From Bacillota bacterium (GTDB lineage: Bacteria > Sysuimicrobiota > Sysuimicrobiia > Sysuimicrobiales > Segetimicrobiaceae): a stretch of DNA of 47,509 nt. The notes beneath the pieces are model-generated. The model had not been told where the DNA came from, ran no database searches, and worked only from the letters and a program-made list of their open reading frames with translations. Positions 24,567-31,878 of the stretch are shown piece after piece (the stretch's first letter is position 1; every line of letters begins with the position of its first letter). The stretch is from NCBI GenBank assembly GCA_021324295.1, contig JAJPJJ010000080.1, positions 1-47,509 of the forward strand, written 5' to 3'. The position numbers and the translations under genes were made by a program.

Positions 24567-25548
24567 ACCGGTTTGTATAGTACGCCGAGGCCGACTCCAC
24601 GCCTCGCACCAGCCCGCCGCGCGACAGAATCGCGATCGTCCTGCGCCACTCCTCCTCGGAGTTCCACCCCAGCGGGTGACCGGCGGCGGCCTTCGTGTGG
24701 AGCAACTGCAGCATCGAGCTGATCTGCAGCGGTGTTGTCTCGCGATCCAGGGCCTCGGGGAAGAGCTTGATGACCAGGTCGGCTGCCTCCGCCGGATGGC
24801 GCAGCGTATAGTCGAACCCCTCCGTGGTGCCCGCCACGACCGCTCTGACGACCTGCGGGTTCTGCTCGGCGAACTTGCGCGTCGTCACCAACCCATGGCC
24901 GAGGATGTTGAACCCATAGTCGGCGACCCACAGAATGTGAAGAGGTCGCGCGGAGCGCGCGTAGACGATCGGGATCTCGTTGGTGTAGAACGCCGACAGC
25001 ACGTCCACCCGTCCCTGGAGAAACTGTGTGAGCCGCGCGCTGGGGTCGAGGTTGACCATCCGGACCTTGCCGGCATCGACGCCGTTGGCACGCGCGAAGG
25101 CCTCCCAGATGCGCTGGAACGTATCCTGCGGCGACGTGCCGATGCTCTTGCCTTCGAGATCACGTGGCGTCTGCAGTGGCTCGAAGGAGGCCAGGACCAT
25201 GGGGCTCCGATGAATGTAGTTGGCCACCATCAGGATGGGCATCCCCTGTGCGATCCCCTGGGCGGTCTCGATAGCGCCCACGTACGCGAATTGGTCGTTC
25301 CCGTTGGCCAGGGCCGTGAGCGTGGGGCCGGCGCCGGTGCCTTCCAGCACCCGCACCTTCACCCCGTGTCGCTCGTAGAAGCCCTTTTGGACCGCCACGA
25401 ACAGCGGGGCGAACTCACCCTTCGCCTTCCAGCTGAGCCGAATCGTGATGACCTTCTCCGGCTGCGCGCCCGCGGCGTGGTGCAGACCGTCCGCCAGCGC
25501 TGCGGAGACGATGATCCCCACCGCTATGCAGATCCATCGCGCTCGCAT
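24553..25548 (-). CDS. NMT1/THI5-like ABC substrate-binding protein
   Basis: The 331-residue protein is exported by a Sec signal ('MRARWICIAVGIIVSAALAD', ending near 'HHAAGAQ') and has the SsuA/THI5/NMT1 fold ('IRLSWKAKGEFAPLFVAVQK', 'GKSIGTSPQDTFQRIWEAF'). Such proteins bind sulfonates, pyrimidines, ureides or aromatic acids. The ATG at 25548 has an excellent GGAGGGAGGACT leader; the longer upstream frame is not used. Its first 134 nt overlap, in another frame, the end of the GntR gene. It opens the structural part of the long catabolic run, so its ligand is probably the substrate of the downstream enzymes. Confidence 0.9.
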   Translation of the reverse strand: MRARWICIAVGIIVSAALADGLHHAAGAQPEKVITIRLSWKAKGEFAPLFVAVQKGFYERHGVKVRVLEGTGAGPTLTALANGNDQFAYVGAIETAQGIAQGMPILMVANYIHRSPMVLASFEPLQTPRDLEGKSIGTSPQDTFQRIWEAFARANGVDAGKVRMVNLDPSARLTQFLQGRVDVLSAFYTNEIPIVYARSARPLHILWVADYGFNILGHGLVTTRKFAEQNPQVVRAVVAGTTEGFDYTLRHPAEAADLVIKLFPEALDRETTPLQISSMLQLLHTKAAAGHPLGWNSEEEWRRTIAILSRGGLVRGVESASAYYTNRYVGQ

Positions 25549-26380
25549 AGTCCTCCCTCCCCGTCCGGTGGACGGCCTGGACTGCCCGCACCGGCGTCTC
25601 GGGACGCCCATCCTGGTGCGAGGACTCGTCCGGGCGCCCATCCGCCTGCCTCGTCGCCCGGATATCCCGGACCGACGCGATCGTAGATGCAAGATGCCAA
25701 GACATTGCCTCGGCCGCCCGCCCTGGGTCCCCGGAAGAGATTGCGTCGATGATCTGACGGTGCTGGTGGATCGACTGAGCCGCGCGGCCGGGTAGCGCCA
25801 TGACCGCACGGCGGTCGGCGAAGATATGGTTCACCGACCGCGACAGGTACACGAGGTACGGATTACCGGCCAGCTCCGCAACGAGGGAGTGGAACCGGAG
25901 GTCGGCCTGCTCCAGCCCCGCGAGGTTCCCTTCTCGAGCGGCAGCCTCCATAGCGTCGACGCTGTGCCTCAAGGCCTCGAGGCGCGCCGGAAGACCGGCA
26001 TCGTCGGATTTGACGGCCTCCGCCGCCAAGGCTGCCGCCTTGCTCTCCAAGACCTCGCGCACCTCCAGAAGCGCCAGCACGTCGTCGCGGTGGGCTTCCA
26101 GCCAGGGGAGCCAGTAGGCCGGGTCGTCGGGTGCGCCGGCGAGGGGCGCCACGAAGGTACCACGTCCTTGCCGCACATCCACAAGGCGCAGCGTCGACAG
26201 GATCTGAATCGCCTCGCGGATGGTGGCCGTGCTCACGCGCAGGCTGGCCGCAAGCTCCTTCACCGATGGCAGGCGATCTCCGGGACTGAGGCCTCCGTCG
26301 CGGATCAGCTGACGGATCCGCTGGACTACCTGCGCGGCGCTGGTCTGGTGCCGTATGGGCTGGAGGGCCGGAGTAGACAT
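25415..26380 (-). CDS. GntR-family transcriptional regulator, FadR/FCD subgroup
   Basis: The 321-residue open frame has a winged-helix domain at residues about 12-78 ('LSPGDRLPSVKELAASLRVS', 'STATIREAIQIL') and an FCD ligand-binding domain at about 100-242 ('EVREVLESKAAALAA', 'DLRFHSLVAELAGNP', 'HQHRQIIDAI'). The family normally stops near 230-250 residues. Here a Gly/Arg/Asp-rich tail of about 80 residues follows and runs 134 nt into the binding-protein gene in another frame. The tail is probably only lack of a stop codon in GC-rich DNA, or a frameshift. The start ATG (26380) is without a clear ribosome binding site and sits 4 nt from a perfect palindrome. It should control the importer and enzymes that follow. 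Confidence 0.85.
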   Translation of the reverse strand: MSTPALQPIRHQTSAAQVVQRIRQLIRDGGLSPGDRLPSVKELAASLRVSTATIREAIQILSTLRLVDVRQGRGTFVAPLAGAPDDPAYWLPWLEAHRDDVLALLEVREVLESKAAALAAEAVKSDDAGLPARLEALRHSVDAMEAAAREGNLAGLEQADLRFHSLVAELAGNPYLVYLSRSVNHIFADRRAVMALPGRAAQSIHQHRQIIDAISSGDPGRAAEAMSWHLASTIASVRDIRATRQADGRPDESSHQDGRPETPVRAVQAVHRTGREDYASAMDLHSGGDHRLRSAGGRSAPRRGRAAGEGHHDSAQLEGEG

Positions 26381-26383
26381 CAG

Positions 26384-26396
26384 GTCATCAGATGAC
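26384..26396. promoter_or_regulatory. probable operator of the GntR/FCD regulator
   Basis: GTCATC-A-GATGAC is a perfect inverted repeat with a one-base centre, 4 nt upstream of the regulator start codon. FadR-subgroup regulators bind short palindromes of this form (GTC/GAC half sites). Its place over the start region implies autorepression by blocking transcription or early elongation. Binding is inferred. Confidence 0.5.
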
Positions 26397-26524
26397 TAGA
26401 TTCCTCGCCAGCACATCCGACTCCTCCACCCACTCGGCCCGGCCTCGGACCTCCGCCCGCTGCGGCGTGGCATAATAGCGGCCGGGAGGAGCCACAGGCC
26501 GTGCGGAGGCCCCCGGAGCGATCC
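26397..26524. promoter_or_regulatory. divergent spacer between gntR and era
   Basis: The spacer holds CATAAT at 26471-26476, a fair -10 element for era, with only a poor -35 match upstream. GGGAGGAG (26483-26490) and GGAG (26515-26518) precede the possible GTG (26501) and ATG (26525) starts of era. Nothing else is recognised. Confidence 0.3.
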
Positions 26525-27475
26525 ATGCCTGCCATGATGGCCGCAGGGGCCGGAGATCTCGACCGGCCGGGCGCGGCCGCCGCGTTCCGCTCCGGCTTCG
26601 CCGCGGTGGTCGGCCCGCCCAACGCGGGCAAGTCCACGCTCCTCAACGCGCTCGTCGGCTCGAAGGTCGCGATCACGACCGCGGTGCCCCAGACCACGCG
26701 CACGGTCCTGCGGGGGATCGTGCACCGGCCGGGGGCCCAGATCGTGCTCGTGGACACCCCCGGCGTGCACCGGCCGCGCCACGCACTCGGCGAGGACATG
26801 GTGCGGGCCGCGCGCGGCGCGCTGGCCGACGCGGACGTCGTGGTGCTCGTCCTCGATGCCTCCCGGGAGCCGGGCGAGGAGTCGCGGATGGCGGCGGAGG
26901 CGGCCCGGGAGTCGGGCGTGCCCGTGCTGGTCGCCCTGAACAAATCCGACGAGGCGGGCCCGGACCGGCTCGCGGCCTGGAGCCGCTGGGTCCGTGACGT
27001 CCTCGGCACGCCGGAGGTCGTACGGATCAGCGCCCTGCGCGCCGAGGGCCTGGACGCGCTCGTCGAGGCGATCGTCCGGCGCCTCCCCCCAGGTCCGCCG
27101 TACTTCGAGGACGCGGACCTCACCGACCAGCCGGTGCGGTCGATCGTCCAGGAGATCATCCGGGAGAAGGCGATGACGCTGACCCGCGAGGAGGTCCCGC
27201 ACGCGATCGCCGTCGACATCGAGGAGATCGCGCCCCGGCCGGAGCGCGGCCTGACCTACATCCGCGCGACCCTCCACGTGGAGCGGCCGTCGCAGAAGAA
27301 GATCCTCGTCGGACACGGCGGCCGCCTGATCCGCGAGATCGGCAGGAGGAGCCGCGAGGACATCGAGCGCCTGATCGAGGGCCGCGTCTACCTCGACCTC
27401 TGGGTAGCGGTCAGCCGGGACTGGCGGGATCGGCCGGCGCTCGTGCGGCAGTTCTACCCCGACCTGCCCCGGTGA
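26525..27475 (+). CDS. era: GTPase Era
   Basis: The 316-residue protein is the ribosome-assembly GTPase Era, which binds 16S rRNA near its 3' end during 30S maturation. G1 'GPPNAGKST' is at residues 30-38, G3 is 'DTPG', G4 'NKSD', and a SAL-type G5 'ISALRAEG' follows. The C-terminal KH domain is recognisable ('AIAVDIEEI', 'VERPSQKKILVGHGG', 'VYLDLWVAV'). I use the ATG at 26525 with GGAG 6 nt before it; GTG 26501 and a second ATG at 26534 are alternatives. The usual companions (ybeY, recO, cdd, dgkA) are absent and the gene stands alone between two accessory blocks on the other strand. Confidence 0.95.
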   Translation: MPAMMAAGAGDLDRPGAAAAFRSGFAAVVGPPNAGKSTLLNALVGSKVAITTAVPQTTRTVLRGIVHRPGAQIVLVDTPGVHRPRHALGEDMVRAARGALADADVVVLVLDASREPGEESRMAAEAARESGVPVLVALNKSDEAGPDRLAAWSRWVRDVLGTPEVVRISALRAEGLDALVEAIVRRLPPGPPYFEDADLTDQPVRSIVQEIIREKAMTLTREEVPHAIAVDIEEIAPRPERGLTYIRATLHVERPSQKKILVGHGGRLIREIGRRSREDIERLIEGRVYLDLWVAVSRDWRDRPALVRQFYPDLPR

Positions 27476-27502
27476 GCGGGGACACCCGCGCGGGCGCGCT
27501 CA
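27473..27502. terminator. possible bidirectional hairpin between convergent genes
   Basis: TGAGCG (27473-27478) and CGCTCA (27497-27502) pair around a GC-rich interior with GGG/CCC potential. The two arms contain the stop codons of era and of the convergent membrane-protein gene. There is no T-run on either side, so termination would be weak or Rho-dependent. Confidence 0.25.
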
Positions 27503-27916
27503 GCCGGTCAGGCTACCGAGCAGCACGAGCGCGGAGAGGACCGCAAGCAGCGGGCCGGACGCCCACATCAGCGTGTGCCCCAGGGGCAGACCAGCGGCGG
27601 CGCGGGCGTGCACCCTGAGCCAGAGGAACCCCAGGCCGCGCAGCGCGAGGCTCGCGATCACAACGACGACGAGCGCGCGCCAGGGCAACGCCGTCCCGTG
27701 AGCGCGCCGGCGGCAGGCCTCCTCGCGGCCGAGACGGAACGCCGCGAGGCCCGCAGCGAGCGCCAGGCCGGCGGCCGCGACGATCAGCGCGACGAGGGCC
27801 GCGGCGGTCGCAGCGGCCGGATCCGGATCCGGCCCCGCCAGGCAGAGCTGGCCAAGCAGCTTCACACAGGCCGCGAGGCCCACGGTGACGAGCGCGATCG
27901 CCCGGGCAGCGCCCAT
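27500..27916 (-). CDS. small hypothetical membrane protein
   Basis: The 138-residue protein is not recognised. It has about four hydrophobic segments: an N-terminal one ('AIALVTVGLAACVKLLGQL'), a long Ala/Val/Leu-rich one, 'ALVVVVIASLALRGLGFLWL' and a C-terminal one ending 'LSALVLLGSLTG'. A short Arg-rich loop ('EEACRRRAHG') lies in the middle. I start it at the ATG 27916 ('MGAARAIAL') because the upstream 40 codons are low-complexity. It is the last minus-strand gene of block 5, 161 nt beyond the PotC-like gene, and it converges with era. Confidence 0.55.
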   Translation of the reverse strand: MGAARAIALVTVGLAACVKLLGQLCLAGPDPDPAAATAAALVALIVAAAGLALAAGLAAFRLGREEACRRRAHGTALPWRALVVVVIASLALRGLGFLWLRVHARAAAGLPLGHTLMWASGPLLAVLSALVLLGSLTG

Positions 27917-28046
27917 CGAGGCCCCCCCGCTATCGGAATCTGGCCCGGCGCCTCGACGGCCCGGTCCCTCCGTGCGAGGAATCGCCTTCGCGCAGGGCGG
28001 GACGGTGCTGCGCAGGCCGCGCGGCGAGCCCGCCACGCCCCCGGCT

Positions 28047-28062
28047 GCCGGCCTGGGCCGGC
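28047..28062 (-). terminator. GC hairpin after the PotC-like gene
   Basis: GCCGGCC-TG-GGCCGGC is a perfect inverted repeat 15 nt after the PotC-like stop codon at 28078 on the minus strand. It could end or stabilise the importer transcript. No T-run follows, so the call rests on position and symmetry only. Confidence 0.35.
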
Positions 28063-28077
28063 GGCACCCCCGTCATG

Positions 28078-28917
28078 TCAGCGCGGCAGCAGCCGCCGCA
28101 CATCGGTCCCCCTCGCCGCCAGCGCTACGATCGCGACCAGCGCGCCGGCAAACGCGATCAGCAGCGTGGACAGGGCCGCGATCGTTGGATCCTGCCACTT
28201 CTCCATATAGAGAAACATCTCGATCGGCAGCGTGTTGTTCTCGCCCCTGACCAGGAAGATGGAGCTCTCCACCTGATCGAACGACACGATGAACGCGAGC
28301 AACCCGCTCACCAGCAGCCCGCCGCGGATCTGCGGCAGGACGACGCGCCAGAGCGTCACCGCGGGCGATGCGCCGAGATCCTGCGCGGCCTCCTCGAGCG
28401 ACGGGTCGAGCCCGACGAGGTTGGCCGCGAGGATCGTGACCACGAAGGGCAGCACGATGATCGTGTGGGCGAGGATCAGGGGGACGAGCCCGCCCTGCAT
28501 GTTGAGCCGCGCGAAGAAGATGAACCACCCGACGCCCAGCACGATCTTCGGCATGACGATCGGCGACAGGAGAAACGCCCGCAGCATCTCCCGGCCGCGG
28601 AACGCGGAGCGCACGAGCGCGAGGGCGCAGAGCAACCCCGCGGCCAGGGCGGCGGCGGTCGCCACCACGCCCACGGTCAGGCTCCGCAGGAAGGCGCCCC
28701 GGAACGCGGCCTGGGCCCACAGGTTCGCGTACCACCGCAGCGAGAACCCGGGAGGAGGGAAGACCCCGTACGCGACGCTGCTGAACGAGTAGACGATCAC
28801 GATCGCAAGCGGGAGGAGCGTGAAGCCGACCCCGATCCAGAGGAAGGCGCGCAGCAGCGCGGTGCGGGCCGCGCCGGCCCCACGGGCCTCCGCGATCAGC
28901 GGGCGCGCCTCAGCCAT
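28078..28917 (-). CDS. ABC transporter permease, PotC type
   Basis: The 279-residue membrane protein belongs to the spermidine/putrescine and 2-aminoethylphosphonate-type permeases. The EAA-type loop 'EEAAQDLGASPAVTLWRVVL' is clear and about six helices are visible. Its ATG shares one base with the stop of the PotB-like gene (TGATG). With PotB, PotA and the binding protein it completes an importer. No polyamine enzymes are near; the neighbours (aspartoacylase-like, TcuAB) suggest an acidic or acylated amino acid or a tricarboxylate. Confidence 0.9.
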   Translation of the reverse strand: MAEARPLIAEARGAGAARTALLRAFLWIGVGFTLLPLAIVIVYSFSSVAYGVFPPPGFSLRWYANLWAQAAFRGAFLRSLTVGVVATAAALAAGLLCALALVRSAFRGREMLRAFLLSPIVMPKIVLGVGWFIFFARLNMQGGLVPLILAHTIIVLPFVVTILAANLVGLDPSLEEAAQDLGASPAVTLWRVVLPQIRGGLLVSGLLAFIVSFDQVESSIFLVRGENNTLPIEMFLYMEKWQDPTIAALSTLLIAFAGALVAIVALAARGTDVRRLLPR

Positions 28918-29765
28918 CACGCGGCGGACACCAGGCGCAGCGCACGGCCGAGCGTCCACACGGCCGCGAGCGACAGCACAAGCAGCACCGTCGCCGCCAC
29001 CGCCCCCTCGGGCCAGTTGATCTCGACGGTGCTGTTGTAGACATCCAGCGGCAGCACCTGCACGCGGCCGCCGCCGAGCAGTTGCGGGGTGACGAACGCG
29101 CTGAGCGAGAGCGTGAAGCAGATGAGCGACGCGGCCACGACGCCCGGCATGCTCTGCGGAAGCGTGATGCGGACGAAGACCTGCTGCCAGTCGGCGCCCA
29201 GATCGCGGGCCGCCTCCGCGAGCGTCCAGTCGAGGCGGCTGAGCACGCTGTAGATCGGAAACACCGCAAACGGCAGCAGGATGTGGGTCAGGCTGACGAC
29301 CACGCCCGTGAGGTTGAACAGGAGGCCGAGCGGCGCCTGGATCAGCCCCGCCTGGCGCAGCAGCGTGTTGACCAGTCCTCGGTCGGCCAGCAGGATGAGC
29401 CACCCGTAGGTGCGCACCACCACGCTGACGACAAGGGGCGAGAAGAGCAACAGCCCGGTGACGACCCGCGCCCCGGGGCGCGCGACGCGTGTGTGCAGCG
29501 CGTACGCGAGCGGATATCCGATGCCGAGCGTGAGGGCGGTCACGATGAAGGAAAGGCGCAGGGAGGCCCAGATCACGCGGTAGGAAAACGGGTCGGCGAA
29601 GAACCGCCGCGTGGTCTCCAGCGTCCAGACGGGGACGATCCGGCCGTCCCGGAAGGCGTGAAGCCCGTTCACCAGGTACACGGCGAGCGGCACGACGTAG
29701 AGCACGGCCATGAGCCCCAGCGCCGGGGTCAGCAGGAGCAGGGCCGTCCGCCCCTCGATCCGCAC
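28917..29765 (-). CDS. ABC transporter permease, PotB type
   Basis: The 282-residue membrane protein is the partner permease of the PotC-like protein. It starts 'MRIEGRTALLLLTPALGLMA' with a first helix at residues about 8-30 and carries the ATPase-contact loop 'AEAARDLGADWQQVFVRITL'. The GTG start lies 24 nt after the aspartoacylase-like gene. The length is typical. Confidence 0.9.
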   Translation of the reverse strand: MRIEGRTALLLLTPALGLMAVLYVVPLAVYLVNGLHAFRDGRIVPVWTLETTRRFFADPFSYRVIWASLRLSFIVTALTLGIGYPLAYALHTRVARPGARVVTGLLLFSPLVVSVVVRTYGWLILLADRGLVNTLLRQAGLIQAPLGLLFNLTGVVVSLTHILLPFAVFPIYSVLSRLDWTLAEAARDLGADWQQVFVRITLPQSMPGVVAASLICFTLSLSAFVTPQLLGGGRVQVLPLDVYNSTVEINWPEGAVAATVLLVLSLAAVWTLGRALRLVSAA

Positions 29766-29789
29766 CGGCCCGTCTCCGGCGTCTGCGTC

Positions 29790-30773
29790 CTACGGCCTGA
29801 ACGCGATGAACGCGAGGATGTCGCCGGTCGCGACCGCCTGGTTGCCCAGCAGCGGCCAGGCCAGGATCCAGCCGTCGCGCGGCGCGCGGATCTCCTCGAC
29901 GATATCCCCCCAGGGGTTGCGGATCACCGCGATCGTCTCCCCTTCCGTGACGGGATCGCCGGGGTACTTGTAAGGGTGGACGAGCCCGCCCCGGTTTGCG
30001 GTCACCTCCGTCCGGGTGAGCGGTCCCTCGATCATCGGCACATCCCGCTGCGGCTCGATCGCCCCGTCCAGCATCCCGAGATGGCGCATGACGTTGAGGG
30101 TCCCGCGCACGCCCGTGGCGAGGGAGGCGGCGTCGAAGCGCCGCCATGCGATCAGCTCCAGGACCAGGCACGGCTTGCCGCGCTCCTGCACGTGATCCGT
30201 AAACGTGCCGGTTCGGTGCTGCTCGTGCGTGGGGATCATCTGGATCGTGGTGATCCCAAAGGCGCGGGCGAGCCCCTGGCTCCGTTCCCACAGCGCGTCG
30301 TCCCCCGAATGCTTGATGATCGCGAACTGGAGCGCGGGCGTGGGGTTCGCGTGGAAGTCCAGGTAGACATCGCAGGGGTCGGCCAGCTCCGCGATCTGCG
30401 CCGCGAGCCGGTGGCTGAGCAGCATCACGCGGCTCCCGGGGAACACGCGGTTGAGATTGTAGCCGTCCTGCGGCGTGAGCATCTGGTGCTGATGGAAGCT
30501 GAAGGGGTTGAGCAACGGGGCCGCGAGCAGCGCGCCGCGCAGCCGTCCGGGGTCGACCAGCTCGCGCGTGATCCGACGGATCACCTCCATCCCCGGGACC
30601 TCGGTACCGTGCAGGCCGGCGCCGAGCCAGAGGGTCGGTCCGTCCCCCGCCCCGTTCACCACGATCAGGGGGAGCCGGACGGCGGTGCCGTCCGGAAGCT
30701 CGCCGCAGGCGACCTCGCTAAGCGCTCGCTGGCCCGGCGGGACGGAGATCCCGGCGATCCGCAACGTCTGCAT
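29790..30773 (-). CDS. succinylglutamate desuccinylase/aspartoacylase-family protein
   Basis: The 327-residue protein has the zinc carboxypeptidase-like fold of AstE/AspA. Zinc ligands are seen as 'GLHGTEVPG' (His-x2-Glu) and 'LDFHANPTP' (His), and the catalytic Glu is likely to be in 'LVLELIAWR'. The C-terminal beta domain ('TANRGGLVHPYKYPGD', 'GDIVEEIRAP') is shared with ectoine-utilisation deacylases. It deacylates N-acyl amino acids in the cytoplasm. The ATG at 30773 is preceded by GGAGGAGG and lies 56 nt inside the end of the PotA-like gene. It is embedded in the importer operon, so it probably acts on the imported compound. A paralogue lies at 45401-46492. Confidence 0.87.
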   Translation of the reverse strand: MQTLRIAGISVPPGQRALSEVACGELPDGTAVRLPLIVVNGAGDGPTLWLGAGLHGTEVPGMEVIRRITRELVDPGRLRGALLAAPLLNPFSFHQHQMLTPQDGYNLNRVFPGSRVMLLSHRLAAQIAELADPCDVYLDFHANPTPALQFAIIKHSGDDALWERSQGLARAFGITTIQMIPTHEQHRTGTFTDHVQERGKPCLVLELIAWRRFDAASLATGVRGTLNVMRHLGMLDGAIEPQRDVPMIEGPLTRTEVTANRGGLVHPYKYPGDPVTEGETIAVIRNPWGDIVEEIRAPRDGWILAWPLLGNQAVATGDILAFIAFRP

Positions 30774-31869
30774 GCTCGAAGCCTCCTCCATCGGCGGGCA
30801 CGGGGACCGCCTGCCCGGCATCCCAGCCCACCGCCACAGTTTCGCCAACGGCGAACAGCGGCGTTCCGCTCCGATACGGCACCGAGGCGCGAAGCGGGAG
30901 CCCGTCGACATCGATCCGGTACTTCACCGCCTGACCGACGAAGGCGCGGTCTTCGATGCGCCCCCTCAGGCCGCCGGCGGAGTCCCCCGCCGCCGCCACC
31001 CACACCCGCTCCGGCCTGATGCAGACGCTGATCGGCGCGCCGAGCCTCTCCCACCCATCGCGGTGCGCGTGGATGCGGAGAGCCCCGGCCCGCACGGCGA
31101 TGGTCCGCGGCTCCAGGGCATCCACGGTGCCCTGGATCAGGTTGGCGTCGCCGATGAAGTGGGCGACGAACGGCGTCTGAGGGCGCTCGTAGATGTCGAG
31201 CGGCGTGCCCACCTGGAGCAGGCGGCCCGCGTCCATCACGCCGACGCGGTCGCTCATGGCCATCGCCTCGCCCTGATCGTGCGTGACGTAGATGAACGTC
31301 GTCCCCAGCTCACGCTGCAGCCGCTTCAGCTCCTCCTGCATCTGGAGGCGGAGCTTCAGATCCAGCGCGCTGAGGGGCTCATCGAGCAGGAGCACCCGGG
31401 GCCGGTTGACGAGCGCGCGCGCCAGCGCGACCCTCTGCTGCTGGCCGCCCGATAGCTCGCTGATCCGCCGTGTCTCCATGCCCTCGAGCCGCACGAGCGC
31501 GAGCGCCTCTCGCGCCCGCCGCCGCACCTCGACCTCCGGCAGCCGCTTCATCCGCAACCCGAAGGCCACGTTGTCGAAGACATGGTAGTGGGGGAACAGC
31601 GCGAGGCGCTGGAAGACCATATAGGTCTCCCGGCGGTTGGGCGGGAGCTGCCCCATCGGCCGGCCGTCGATGAGGACGTGCCCCGCGTCCGCCCGCTCGA
31701 AGCCGCCGATCACGCGCAGGGTCGTGGTCTTCCCGCACCCCGACGGGCCAAGCAGGGAGAAGAACTCCCCTCCCCCCACGGTAAAGGTCACGTCGTCGAC
31801 GGCCGCCGTGGTGCCGAAGCGCTTCAGCAGGTGGCGAACCTCAACCGGTGCCCCGCCGCTCAGCGCCAT
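30718..31869 (-). CDS. ABC transporter ATPase, PotA type
   Basis: The 383-residue ATPase carries Walker A 'GPSGCGKTT', Q-loop 'FQRLALFPHYHV', signature 'LSGGQQQRVALARAL', Walker B 'VLLLDEPLSALD' and H-loop 'VTHDQGEA', plus a C-terminal TOBE domain ('ICIRPERV'-like region, here 'SVCIRPERVWVAA'). It energises the PotB/PotC channel. The last 56 nt overlap the start of the aspartoacylase-like gene, and the C-terminal tail 'FEHADVADRRDLRPAGPASA' looks like read-through sequence. Confidence 0.93.
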   Translation of the reverse strand: MALSGGAPVEVRHLLKRFGTTAAVDDVTFTVGGGEFFSLLGPSGCGKTTTLRVIGGFERADAGHVLIDGRPMGQLPPNRRETYMVFQRLALFPHYHVFDNVAFGLRMKRLPEVEVRRRAREALALVRLEGMETRRISELSGGQQQRVALARALVNRPRVLLLDEPLSALDLKLRLQMQEELKRLQRELGTTFIYVTHDQGEAMAMSDRVGVMDAGRLLQVGTPLDIYERPQTPFVAHFIGDANLIQGTVDALEPRTIAVRAGALRIHAHRDGWERLGAPISVCIRPERVWVAAAGDSAGGLRGRIEDRAFVGQAVKYRIDVDGLPLRASVPYRSGTPLFAVGETVAVGWDAGQAVPVPADGGGFEHADVADRRDLRPAGPASA

Positions 31870-31878
31870 CCCACAGCC

